Origin: Actinocorallia herbida
GTDB taxonomy: Bacteria > Actinomycetota > Actinomycetes > Streptosporangiales > Streptosporangiaceae
Direction of reading: 5' to 3'
NCBI RefSeq assembly: GCF_003751225.1
Contig: NZ_RJKE01000001.1
Span: 4,898,001 to 4,962,000, forward strand
Length of the DNA: 64,000 nt
Position numbers and translations under genes: made by a program. A model generated the notes under the pieces. That model was given only the letters and a program-made list of their open reading frames with translations, searched no databases and was not told the origin of the DNA. Positions 8,141-15,786 of this stretch are shown piece after piece (the stretch's first letter is position 1; every line of letters starts with the position of its first letter).

Positions 8141-8184
8141 GTGCTCGAATATGAGCACTTTCTAGCACAATCAAGCAAAATCAA
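8141..8184. promoter_or_regulatory. Candidate DeoR operator region: palindrome plus three 10-base tandem half-sites
   Basis: A perfect palindrome, GTGCTC-N6-GAGCAC, occupies 8141-8158, immediately before the ribosome binding site of the SIS gene. Read on the minus strand, three consecutive 10-base units follow: TTGATTTTGC (8184-8175), TTGATTGTGC (8174-8165) and TAGAAAGTGC (8164-8155). One helical turn separates each. Tandem half-sites in a leading promoter are the usual DeoR-family arrangement, and the operon encodes its own DeoR protein. Assignment to that regulator is inference. Confidence 0.5.
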
Positions 8185-8250
8185 CCAGCCAGCGGAGACC
8201 CCGCGCGGGGCTCCACCGTTCAGGTCGTCCCGCCGTAGGGTTCGGCTCCG

Positions 8251-8610
8251 TCAGGGGTTTCGGCTGAGGAAGCCGGCCAAGACGGGCAGGTGGCTGTGCT
8301 CGATCTCCTTCGTCGAGGTCAGCAGCACCACCGGTCCGGACCGCGTGAGCTCACGCAGCCGAGCCACCGCGCCGCCCCGGGCCGGGCAGTCCAGCTCCGC
8401 CAGGTAGCGCCGTCCGAACTCCTCTTCGCGCTCAGGCGCGTGGCCGTACCACCGCCGCAGCTCGTTGGAAGGCGCGACGTCCTTCAACCACTCGTCCCAA
8501 GGCGCCTCCGCCTTGGCGACCCCCCGCGGCCAGAGCCGGTCCACCAGCACCCGAGTACCCCGCACCCCGCTCAGATCCTCGTAGACCCGGCGCATCCCGA
8601 TCTCCACCAT
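8251..8610 (-). CDS. DUF488 family protein
   Basis: This 119-residue protein carries the DUF488 signature TRVLVDRLWPRGVAKAEAPWDEWLK near residues 19-43. Further family features are ELRRWYGHAPE, and LLTSTKEIEHSH near the C-terminus. DUF488 proteins are small cytoplasmic proteins without an agreed biochemical role. The ATG at 8610 is preferred because it gives the family's usual short strand before RVYEDL; an ATG at 8595 with GGAG six bases before it is a realistic alternative. The gene stands alone between the amino-sugar operon and the AbfB gene. Confidence 0.85.
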   Translation of the reverse strand: MVEIGMRRVYEDLSGVRGTRVLVDRLWPRGVAKAEAPWDEWLKDVAPSNELRRWYGHAPEREEEFGRRYLAELDCPARGGAVARLRELTRSGPVVLLTSTKEIEHSHLPVLAGFLSRNP

Positions 8611-8824
8611 CGCCCCCCCCACGAAGGCCCGGCCCTTCCCACCTGCCTTCCCCCGCTGGGGACGGTGTCAACGTGGGAAGCCAGGCTTCGGCAGACCATG
8701 GTGAAGTTCTGCGCGGACGCCTTCGCGAGACCGGAGAGGGATGGGCATCCGACCTGAGGGTAGAAATAAGAATGTAGTGCATGCGTCGCTTCGTGCAAGC
8801 TCTAAAGAGATCGGGGGGTGCGGC

Positions 8825-9301
8825 ATGGGAACATCCTTTCAGTCCTTCAACTTTCCGGACAGGTTCATTCGGCACGCAAATTTCCAAGGGGAACTGACAC
8901 CCATCGCCAGCGAACTCGACCGCCATGACGCGACCTTCGCCATCGTGCGCGGTCTCGCCGACCCGGATCTCATCTCCATCCAATCCCGCAACTTCCCCAT
9001 CCACTACCTGCGCCACCAGGGGTTCCGCATCAGACTCCACGAGGGCCCGGTGGGCGCCCTCGGCGTTCCCCCTCCGGAGACTGACGAGATGAAGCTCATG
9101 CGGAAGGACGCCACGTTCGAAATGGTGCCCGGACTGGCCGATCCAGCCAGCGCGTCGTTCCGCTCATTCAATTTTCCCGACCGGTTCCTCCGGCACAGGG
9201 ATTTCCACCTCTTCCTCGATCCCGTCAACGACGAGCTGAGCCGCAAGGACGCGACCTTCAAAGTCGTCGATGGATTCATCCCGGATGACCCGATCCACTG
9301 A
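8825..9301 (+). CDS. Free-standing AbfB (arabinofuranosidase B-type) beta-trefoil protein
   Basis: The 158 residues consist almost entirely of AbfB sugar-binding repeats. The motif (F/Y)(I/L)RH recurs at residues 14-17, 61-64 and 121-124, and DATF at 35-38, 95-98 and 142-145, as expected for the three lobes of a beta-trefoil. In CBM42-type domains these motifs bind arabinofuranose side chains. There is no catalytic domain, signal peptide or membrane segment, which is odd for a polysaccharide-binding module. The ATG is preceded by GGGGGG; the frame extends upstream to 8741 but lacks a binding site there. The role is unknown: a lectin-like protein or the detached module of an enzyme. Confidence 0.8.
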   Translation: MGTSFQSFNFPDRFIRHANFQGELTPIASELDRHDATFAIVRGLADPDLISIQSRNFPIHYLRHQGFRIRLHEGPVGALGVPPPETDEMKLMRKDATFEMVPGLADPASASFRSFNFPDRFLRHRDFHLFLDPVNDELSRKDATFKVVDGFIPDDPIH

Positions 9302-9453
9302 CGCCGACCATGGCTCCTCGGCCCACGTTCGACATGAGCGCGGGACAAGTCATCTCTGAGAGCTTTGGCCGCGCTCCGATCGAAGTCCACGGCGAACGGG
9401 AGAACTCTTACGGAGATGTGCCCGCGGTGCGAGGGCGAGAAGGGCCCGTGTTC

Positions 9454-10125
9454 TCAGACCGTGCGGAGGACGGAGACGACGATGCCGAGGATGGAGGCGT
9501 TGTCGCCGTCGATCGGGTCGTAGGCTGGGTTGCGGGGTTCGAGGAGGACATGGCCGTCGCGGCGGCGGTAGACCTTGACGGTGGCCTCGCCGTCGATCAT
9601 GGCGGCGACGATCTGGCCCGAGTGGGCCTCCTGCTGCTGGCGGACGACGACCATGTCGCCGTCGCAGATGGCCGCGTCGATCATCGAGTCGCCGCGCACG
9701 CGCAGGGCGAACACCGTGCCGCGGCCGGTGAGTCCGCGGGGCAGCCGCAGGGCGTCCTCGACGTGCTCGTCGGCCGTGATGGGGACGCCCGCCGCGATGT
9801 CGCCGACCACCGGCACGGCCACCGCGTCGTCCCCCGGCCCCGCGGCGCGGGCCCCGGGCAGGAACGCCCGCACGTCGATCGGGCGCGCCACGGCCGTGCC
9901 GCGCCGCAGGAAGCCCTTCTCCTCCAGGCTCACGAGATGCTTCGACACCGACGACGAGGACCGCAGCCCCACCGCGTCGCCGATCTGCCGGGTGCTCGGC
10001 GCGTAACCGTGCCGGGTCACCCAGTCCCGGATCACGACCAGGATCCGCTGCTGCCGCGCCGGCAGGGCTGCCGCGTTCAGGTCCTCGAACCCGTCAAGAT
10101 CGTCGTAGCTCACCGCCCGAAGCAT
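9454..10125 (-). CDS. lexA: LexA repressor of the SOS response
   Basis: A 223-residue LexA. The winged-helix DNA-binding domain covers about residues 20-82 (LPARQQRILVVIRDW; GYAPSTRQIGDAVGL; SLEEKGFLRR). The self-cleavage site is Ala112-Gly113 in VVGDIAAGVPI. The S24-peptidase catalytic dyad is Ser147 (GDSMID) and Lys184 (EATVKVY). It represses DNA-damage genes until RecA filaments trigger autocleavage. The ATG at 10125 gives the normal family length, although its ribosome binding site is weak and the frame is open further upstream. No actinobacterial SOS box (GAAC-N4-GTTC) is visible in the 86 bases upstream, so autoregulation is not evident. Confidence 0.93.
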   Translation of the reverse strand: MLRAVSYDDLDGFEDLNAAALPARQQRILVVIRDWVTRHGYAPSTRQIGDAVGLRSSSSVSKHLVSLEEKGFLRRGTAVARPIDVRAFLPGARAAGPGDDAVAVPVVGDIAAGVPITADEHVEDALRLPRGLTGRGTVFALRVRGDSMIDAAICDGDMVVVRQQQEAHSGQIVAAMIDGEATVKVYRRRDGHVLLEPRNPAYDPIDGDNASILGIVVSVLRTV

Positions 10126-10211
10126 AGCCCCAGGCGGCAGGTCGGGCGGCCTCGTCGGGCCGACGCCCGGGTCCCATGACCTGCGCTGATCCGACGGGAC
10201 CACGTTCCCCG

Positions 10212-11033
10212 TCAGGCAGGCGGGCGGATGATGCGTCCGCTCCGGCTGAGGACCTTCGGGGCGCCGGGGGACGGAGTCCTTCGTCGGGTCTCCAGGCTCG
10301 AGGTGGGAATGAGCACGAAGATCGCGTTCTGGGTACCGGTGAGCGCGACGGCGGGACCATGGACGGGGTCGTCGAATTCGACGATGCGGTGGGCGCCCAG
10401 GTCTTCGGCGCGGCGTGCCCATTCCATCAAGTCGGGGACCGCGAACTGGACGATCCAGGCGGACAAGCCCTCACCGGGGACGTCCGGGGGAATGGGCGCC
10501 ATGCTCGCGACCGGCCGGCCCTCGACGGTCCAGAGGGTCTGGTCGCCTTCACCCACCCTGCCCCAGCCGAAGACCCGGGGGTAGAAGTCCTTCGCGCCTT
10601 CGACATCGCGGGTGACCAGTTCGGTCCACCCCCAGGTGCAGTCCCGCCCGGAGACCTCCGCCCCGTACCGGCCGTGCGGCTCCCAGCCCATGAAGTGGAC
10701 CCGCTCACGATCGATGTAGCCGCCGAGAACGCCGTGGTCCTCCAACGGAACGGGCTCCAGCACGACCTTGCCCCCGGCGTCCTCGACGAGCGAGTTCAGC
10801 GACCGGATGTCCTCGACCGCGAAGTACACCGTCCAGGACGCCGACCCGCCGGACACCGGCTCAGGCCAGATCCCCGCCACGGCCTCGCCCTCCAGTGTGA
10901 AGACCGGGTAGCCCGACTCCAGCCGGGAGACCTCCCACCCGAAAAGCCCCCGGTAAAATCGCGCAGCCTCATCGATGTCCTCCGCGCTCAACTCCACCCA
11001 GCACGGAGACCCGAGCGGATACCGCTGCTCCAT
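10212..11033 (-). CDS. VOC-superfamily (glyoxalase/bleomycin-resistance fold) protein
   Basis: A 273-residue protein of two tandem VOC domains. The first opens with SPCWVELSAEDIDEAARFYR and GLFGWEV (residues 9-35). The second opens with TWGWTELVTRDVEGAKDFYP near residue 132. The pattern C/W-x-E-L ... A..FY..LFGW is diagnostic of the actinobacterial glyoxalase-like hydroxylase group. Members act as lyases, dioxygenases or binding proteins, and the reaction here cannot be named. The C-terminus has about 30 extra basic residues. The ATG at 11033 matches homologous starts, but GGAGGT sits only one base before it, so 11066 is an alternative. Confidence 0.85.
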   Translation of the reverse strand: MEQRYPLGSPCWVELSAEDIDEAARFYRGLFGWEVSRLESGYPVFTLEGEAVAGIWPEPVSGGSASWTVYFAVEDIRSLNSLVEDAGGKVVLEPVPLEDHGVLGGYIDRERVHFMGWEPHGRYGAEVSGRDCTWGWTELVTRDVEGAKDFYPRVFGWGRVGEGDQTLWTVEGRPVASMAPIPPDVPGEGLSAWIVQFAVPDLMEWARRAEDLGAHRIVEFDDPVHGPAVALTGTQNAIFVLIPTSSLETRRRTPSPGAPKVLSRSGRIIRPPA

Positions 11034-11404
11034 ACCTCCATGCTCGCCCTCCCCGCCCGCCACCGACATCCCGAACAAAGATCTTTACCTGCACTTATTG
11101 ATCTCTTCGCCTTTCCTTGCCCTCGTGGCCGACCTCGAAACTGTCGGAGGACCGCGCCGACGATCGCGGGTCGTTCGTGAGCGCCTGGGTGCGCGTCGTC
11201 CGAACGGCCTCGGCCTGGGAAGTCCGGGCCCGGGCCTCTCCCGGCCGCAGGGTCGCAGGCTGTGGACGGCGGCGCGGAACCGGCGGGGCTGCGGGGCCGT
11301 TCCGGGCTGTGGTGATCCGGTAATCTTGCGGGCGTGGCACTGCCGACCAGGAACGGGCTCAGGTGACCAGGGCAGACGGAGCCGGACCGCCGGGGGTGGC
11401 GGAC
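11034..11404. other. Intergenic stretch with no recognised gene
   Basis: These 371 bases separate the divergent VOC and GntR genes and presumably hold both promoters. Short open frames on each strand translate into Arg/Ala/Pro-rich sequence without motifs. No clear palindrome resembling the GntR operator at 22124-22138 was found here. Confidence 0.5.
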
Positions 11405-12061
11405 ATGTCGCTCCCCGAGCAGATCTACCAGCGGTTGCGCGAGCAGATCATCTCCGGGGAGCTGCGGCCGGGTCAGCGCCTGATCGAGCGCGAGCTGTCC
11501 GAGGCGCTCCAGGTGTCGCGGGTGCCGCTGCGCACGGCGCTGCCCCAGCTCGAGACCGACGGTTTCATCGACCTCCTGCCGCGCCGGGGCGCGGTCGTGA
11601 CCCAGCTGACCCTCCGGGACGTGGCGGAGGTGTTCGACGTGTGGGAGGCGCTGGAGGTCCTCGCCACGCGCCTGGCCGCCCAGAGGATGGCCGCGAACCC
11701 CGCCGACGAGGGGCTGCGCGCGCTCGCCGAGAGCATCGACACGGCACGTGAGGCGGCGCGGGCGGGCGACCGGGCCGCCGCGGAGCGGGCGACGAGCGCG
11801 TTCCACGGGCTGGTGCTGGATCTGGCGGGACACCGGCTGCTGGAGCGGGTGATGCGGTCGCTGAGCGGACGCCGCGAGTGGCTGACGCGGATGACCGGCA
11901 AGCAGACCGAAGAGGAGTTCGAGGAGCACGACCGGCTCTTCCGGGCGATCGCGCAGGGCCAGGTGGAGGTCGCGGGGGCGCTGGCGCTGGCGCACGTGGC
12001 CCGGATCAGGGAGCAGGCGATGACCGAGCTGGCCGGGGTGCTGCCGCCGGACGCGGACTGA
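11405..12061 (+). CDS. GntR-family (FadR/FCD subgroup) transcriptional regulator, copy 1
   Basis: A 218-residue regulator. Its N-terminal winged helix (about residues 3-65) has the GntR signature LREQIISGELRPGQRLIERE followed by VSRVPLRTALPQLETDGFI. The C-terminal all-helical FCD ligand domain has the usual His-bearing segments FHGLVLD, EEHDRLFRAI and LALAHV. It is a close paralogue of the regulator at 22155-22835; the two bracket the oligopeptide-type transport operon, and this copy is convergent with its last gene. The ATG at 11405 is preferred for its GGGGG element; a GTG at 11363 in the same frame would add 14 residues. Confidence 0.9.
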   Translation: MSLPEQIYQRLREQIISGELRPGQRLIERELSEALQVSRVPLRTALPQLETDGFIDLLPRRGAVVTQLTLRDVAEVFDVWEALEVLATRLAAQRMAANPADEGLRALAESIDTAREAARAGDRAAAERATSAFHGLVLDLAGHRLLERVMRSLSGRREWLTRMTGKQTEEEFEEHDRLFRAIAQGQVEVAGALALAHVARIREQAMTELAGVLPPDAD

Positions 12062-12063
12062 GC

Positions 12064-12094
12064 CCCCGGCCCCCGGCGTAGCCGGAGGCCGGGG
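12064..12094. terminator. Strong bidirectional hairpin terminator
   Basis: Positions 12064-12077 pair with 12081-12094 over 14 positions with a single mismatch and a 3-base loop (GTA). The stem is almost pure G+C. It lies 3 bases after the GntR stop and 11 bases after the stop of the M24-fold gene, exactly between two convergent genes. It has no T tract, as is usual for GC-rich actinobacterial hairpin terminators. Confidence 0.8.
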
Positions 12095-12104
12095 TGCGAA
12101 GCGG

Positions 12105-13325
12105 TCAGGCGTCGACGACGACGAGCCTGTTCGGGAGGGTGTTGAGCTCCTCGTAGCCGTCCTCGGTGAGCAGGACGGTGCCGCCCAGGCAGACGCGCTT
12201 GCCCTCGTACAGGGCGTTGGCCTCGAACGCGAACGCGACGCCGGGCACGAGTGTGAAGTCGCCGTCGCGGGCCACGACCGGGGGCAGGGACGGCAGGTGC
12301 GCGAGACCCGGGTCGTGTTCGGTGCCCTCGTGGGTCTTGCCGTTGAAGATGACGGGGGAGACGGTCTGGACGAGCGGCCCGGTGTTCCAGACCTTCGCGC
12401 GGGTGAGCGGCTCGTGCATGATGTCGCACAGGTCGGCGAAGCTCATGCCGGCGCGCAGCGCGCCGAGCCCGGCGTGGTGGGACTCCAGGACGATCTCCTC
12501 CAGCCGCCGGAACTCCTTGGCGGGTTCGCCGATGCTGACGTCGATCTGCTGCTGGGTCTCGAATCCGCCGTAGAAGGCGAAGATCTCCGAGGCGATGGTG
12601 TCACCGCGCCGGAGCGTGCGCGGCGCGCCGCCCATCGTCATCCATTCCGGCTGGCCCCAGGCGAACCGGCTCGGCCCGCTGCGCTCCAGGATGTACGGGC
12701 CGCGGAAGGGGCTGCCGCCCCCGGCGAGGATCGCGCCCACGGCACCCGCGACGGGCAGGCTCTCCAGGGCTCCGGGCTTGCACGCGGCGATGTAGGCGGC
12801 GCAGGCGTCCTCGCCGAGTTGCGCGGACTTGCGGATCATGTCCCGTTCCTCGGGGCTCTTGACCACCGTGATGATCTCGAACTCCGCCGACACGTCGACC
12901 CAGGTGACGTCGGGCAGCGCGGTGAGCACGCCCTGCCAGACCGAGTGGGGGATGCTGCCGGCGTAGATGCCGACCTGGCGGCTGCTCAGCCCGACGACGC
13001 CGACGGCGCCGCGGGTGACACCGCGTTCGGCCAGGACGTCGGGCAGTTTCGCGCCGACGCGGAAGTCGGCGATCCACCGCTGCCGGTCCCGGCCGGGCTC
13101 GTCGAACCGCTGGAGCGGGAACCTGCCGAGCAGGTGGACCGGGTCGTCCTGCGGGGTGAGGACGACGGTGCCGCCGGCCTCCCCCGCGACGTACTGGTCG
13201 AGCGGGTCGCGCTGCCCGCCGAAGACGACGAGGGCGTCGAGGCCGTGGTCGGCCATGAGCGCGCGCAGCGCCGCCCAGCGGCGGTCGCGCTCGGCCAGGG
13301 ACAGGGTGGGGAACCAGGTGCTCAT
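12105..13325 (-). CDS. M24-family (creatinase/prolidase fold) protein with degenerate metal site
   Basis: A 406-residue protein with a creatinase-type N-terminal domain (WAALRALMADHGLDALVVFG) and a C-terminal pita-bread fold. The M24 landmarks are displaced. Where peptidases have two Asp ligands (xxIDxGxxxxGYxxDxTRT) this protein reads ASEIFAFYGGFETQQQIDV, with Glu and Gln instead. The last ligand Glu (RxEDTVLVT) is replaced in LGGTVLLTEDG. The Glu in FAFEANAL remains. This resembles creatinase, an M24 enzyme that works without metal, so a non-peptidase amidinohydrolase, lyase or similar role is more likely than Xaa-Pro peptidase. It is the last gene of the transport operon and overlaps the upstream TIM-barrel gene by four bases. 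Confidence 0.85.
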   Translation of the reverse strand: MSTWFPTLSLAERDRRWAALRALMADHGLDALVVFGGQRDPLDQYVAGEAGGTVVLTPQDDPVHLLGRFPLQRFDEPGRDRQRWIADFRVGAKLPDVLAERGVTRGAVGVVGLSSRQVGIYAGSIPHSVWQGVLTALPDVTWVDVSAEFEIITVVKSPEERDMIRKSAQLGEDACAAYIAACKPGALESLPVAGAVGAILAGGGSPFRGPYILERSGPSRFAWGQPEWMTMGGAPRTLRRGDTIASEIFAFYGGFETQQQIDVSIGEPAKEFRRLEEIVLESHHAGLGALRAGMSFADLCDIMHEPLTRAKVWNTGPLVQTVSPVIFNGKTHEGTEHDPGLAHLPSLPPVVARDGDFTLVPGVAFAFEANALYEGKRVCLGGTVLLTEDGYEELNTLPNRLVVVDA

Positions 13326-14371
13326 ACGGTGACCTCCAGGTCGGCCGATCGGGTGGACAGCACGGCGCGCAGGTGCGCGGCGCTCTGGGTGATGAAGGCG
13401 AGGGAGTCCCCGGGCCCGCACGGCGCGCGCAGCGCGGCGAGCCCGGGGGCCTCCCCGGCGGCGGCGCGGTCCTCGTAGCCGCGGGTGAGCCGCAGGACCT
13501 CGGCGAGCTCGGCGACGGTCAGGTCGGGGTGGCCTTCCTGCCAGAGCGGGTCGTGCAGGAACAGCGGCATCTCGGCGCGGCCGCCGACGATGCCCTCGAT
13601 CGACAGGGTCGCCTCGGCGGGCAGGTGCGCGAGGAGGGCGGGCCAGTCGATGACGCCCTGCCCGCAGGGGGCGAGGAACCTGCCGACGCCGTCGTCGGTG
13701 AACATCGGGGCGACGTCGCGGACGTGGCTCTGCCGCACGTAGGGGCCGACGCGCGCGGCGGCGGCGACGGGGTCCTCGGCGCGGACGAACACGTTGGCGG
13801 TGTCGAAGGTGATGCCGAAGGCGTCGGGTCCCGCGTCCTCGACGAGCCGGACCGCCTCGAAGCTGGTGATCTCCTCGTGGGTCTCCAGGTTGAGGTGGAC
13901 GCCGAGGTCGCGCAACAGGGGCGCGAGCCGGTCGAGGACCTTGGCGGTGGCGGCGAGCTGGCCGGCCCAGGCGACGTCGTCGCGGAACCGGTCGCAGGCG
14001 CGCAGGCCGGGCAGCCGGAACTGGTAGTTGGCGGTCGCGGTCCACAGTTCGGTGACGCCGGCCCCGGCGCAGGCGCGGATGAGGCGTTCCAGGCCGCGCA
14101 GGTAGTCGCCGTCGCCGAGGTCGCGGACGCGGGGCGCTTCGGGCGCGGCGAACGGGTTGACCTTCGCGGTGCCGACCTCGACGTACAGGCCGAGGTCGTG
14201 GCCGAGCGCGACGGCGTCCCGCATCTCGCCGGGGTCCAGCGTGGGGCTGAGCTCGTAGGGCGAGCGGAAGAACGCCCCTTCGAGGCCGAGCGCGGCGATC
14301 TCGCGCAGCGTCCACGCGGCGCCGTTCTCGGCCGCGCCGGGGAACTTGCTGGTGTCGGTGCCGATCCTCAC
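13322..14371 (-). CDS. Xylose-isomerase-like TIM-barrel protein (sugar isomerase/epimerase superfamily), copy B
   Basis: A 349-residue AP-endonuclease-2/sugar-isomerase-type TIM barrel. Likely metal ligands are E163 (LNLETHEE), D190 (ITFDTAN), H216 (QSHVRD) and E259 (LSIEG), the standard Glu-Asp-His-Glu set. It is the same length as, and strongly similar to, the protein at 15783-16832, so the pair arose by duplication around the FAD oxidase gene. The start is a GTG at 14371 overlapping the oxidase stop (GTGA), with GGAGGG upstream. Such proteins isomerise, epimerise or eliminate from sugars and sugar acids. The substrate here is unknown. Confidence 0.85.
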   Translation of the reverse strand: MRIGTDTSKFPGAAENGAAWTLREIAALGLEGAFFRSPYELSPTLDPGEMRDAVALGHDLGLYVEVGTAKVNPFAAPEAPRVRDLGDGDYLRGLERLIRACAGAGVTELWTATANYQFRLPGLRACDRFRDDVAWAGQLAATAKVLDRLAPLLRDLGVHLNLETHEEITSFEAVRLVEDAGPDAFGITFDTANVFVRAEDPVAAAARVGPYVRQSHVRDVAPMFTDDGVGRFLAPCGQGVIDWPALLAHLPAEATLSIEGIVGGRAEMPLFLHDPLWQEGHPDLTVAELAEVLRLTRGYEDRAAAGEAPGLAALRAPCGPGDSLAFITQSAAHLRAVLSTRSADLEVTV

Positions 14372-15786
14372 GCGGCACCCTCCGGCGCGAGGTCGACGAG
14401 GCCGCGGTGGAAGACGTTGCGCGGGTCGTAGGCCCGCTTGACCGCGACGAGCCTGTCGTACTTGTCCCCGTAGACCGCGCGGGCGGCGTCGGCGTCGCCC
14501 TGGACGCTGGCGAAGTTGACGTAGGTGCCGCCCTGGTGGGGGGCGAGGGCGTCGGCGAATCCCCGGGCCCAGTCCAGGAGCGGGGGCTTCTCTTCGGCGA
14601 ACTCGAAGTCGGCTCCGATGTTGGCGCTGAACGGCATGAAGTGGGAGCCGGCGGCGGTGGCCTCCCGGTCGCGGCGGGCCATGGCGCCGCCGCCGCCGAT
14701 GACCTCGAACGGGCACATCACCTGGTGGGCGATGTTCGCGTGCGCCTGGAGCGAGCGGCCGGGGTAGCGGTCGGCCCAGTCGATGGCCAGGTCGATGACG
14801 TCGTCGGACAGCGCCTCCAGGAAGACGTGCTTCCAGTAATGGCCGACTCCGTAGCGGAACTCGTCGTCGGTGGCGTGCTGGAGGGTCACGTGCGGGATCG
14901 TCCGCAGGCTCCGGTAGACCGGCTCGGCCTGGGCGAACATCGGCGCGGTGACGGCCTCCTCCTCGGCCGGGTCGCCGTAGAAGACCGTCGCGACGGACAG
15001 GATCTCGGTCTCGCGGTGCGCGGTCGGCACCTGCGACCAGTAGGCGGGGCACTTGTAGAGGCGCGCGTAGGTGGAGACGTTGTCGGGAGCGGTGACGGAC
15101 CAGTCGCGGAAGAACCGGAGCACCTTCGCGCGGTCGTCGGTGGCGAACAGGGCGATGCGGACGGTCGCCTCGCCGGGCAGGGGCACGTACCGGAAGGTGA
15201 ACGAGGTGGCGACGCCGTAGTTGTGGCCCGCGCCGCGCAGCGCCCAGAACAGGTCGGGGTGCTCGGTCTCACTGACGCGCAGGATCCGCCCGTCGGCGAC
15301 GACGACGGTCGCGGCGACCAGGTGGTCGACGGTCATCCCGTACATGCGGGACAGGTAGCCCGCGCCACCGCCGAGGGTCAGCCCGGCGACGCCGGTGTGC
15401 GAGACGACCCCGGCGGGGACGGCGACGCCCAGGTCGGCGGCGGGCCGGTCGACGTCGCCCCAGCGGCAGCCCGCCCCGACGGTGACGGTCCCGGCCTCGG
15501 TGTCGAACAGGACGTCCTTCATCGGCCCGGTGTCGAGCAGGACGGCCCCGTCGATGACGCTGGTGCCGGCCAGGTTGTGGCCGCCGCCGCGGACGGTGAT
15601 CTCGAAGCCGTGGCCGACGGCCCAGGTGAGGGCTTGGGAGACGTCGTCGGCGTCGCGGCACTTGACGATGGCGGCGGGCCTCCGGTCGACGTCGGCGTTC
15701 CAGACGCGGCGTTCCAGGTCGTAGCCGGTCTCGCCGGGCAGGATCACCCTGCAGGTGACGGCGGCGCTCAGGTCTTCGATGCTCAT
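14368..15786 (-). CDS. FAD-linked oxidase, berberine-bridge-enzyme (VAO) type
   Basis: A 472-residue flavoprotein oxidase. The FAD domain has TVRGGGHNLAGTSV near residues 63-77, whose His is the usual site of covalent 8-alpha-histidyl FAD. GVAGLTLGGGAGYLSR near 131-146 follows. The C-terminal BBE motif is YVNFASVQGD ... YGDKYDRLVAVKRAYDPRNVF. The second covalent anchor, a Cys seen in bicovalent members, is not evident in the glycine-rich loop. Members oxidise alcohols, sugars or alkaloids with O2. No signal peptide is present, so it acts in the cytoplasm on imported substrate. It sits between two TIM-barrel genes and overlaps each by 4 bp. Confidence 0.9.
   Translation of the reverse strand: MSIEDLSAAVTCRVILPGETGYDLERRVWNADVDRRPAAIVKCRDADDVSQALTWAVGHGFEITVRGGGHNLAGTSVIDGAVLLDTGPMKDVLFDTEAGTVTVGAGCRWGDVDRPAADLGVAVPAGVVSHTGVAGLTLGGGAGYLSRMYGMTVDHLVAATVVVADGRILRVSETEHPDLFWALRGAGHNYGVATSFTFRYVPLPGEATVRIALFATDDRAKVLRFFRDWSVTAPDNVSTYARLYKCPAYWSQVPTAHRETEILSVATVFYGDPAEEEAVTAPMFAQAEPVYRSLRTIPHVTLQHATDDEFRYGVGHYWKHVFLEALSDDVIDLAIDWADRYPGRSLQAHANIAHQVMCPFEVIGGGGAMARRDREATAAGSHFMPFSANIGADFEFAEEKPPLLDWARGFADALAPHQGGTYVNFASVQGDADAARAVYGDKYDRLVAVKRAYDPRNVFHRGLVDLAPEGAA

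Noticed and set aside
11095-11340. Two short overlapping frames on opposite strands between the VOC and GntR genes
   Set aside because: No motif, no ribosome binding site, Arg/Ala/Pro-rich composition. Treated as intergenic.
12105-13325. Straightforward label of Xaa-Pro aminopeptidase for the M24-fold gene
   Set aside because: At least three of the five metal ligands are not where the family has them, so the peptidase name would mislead.
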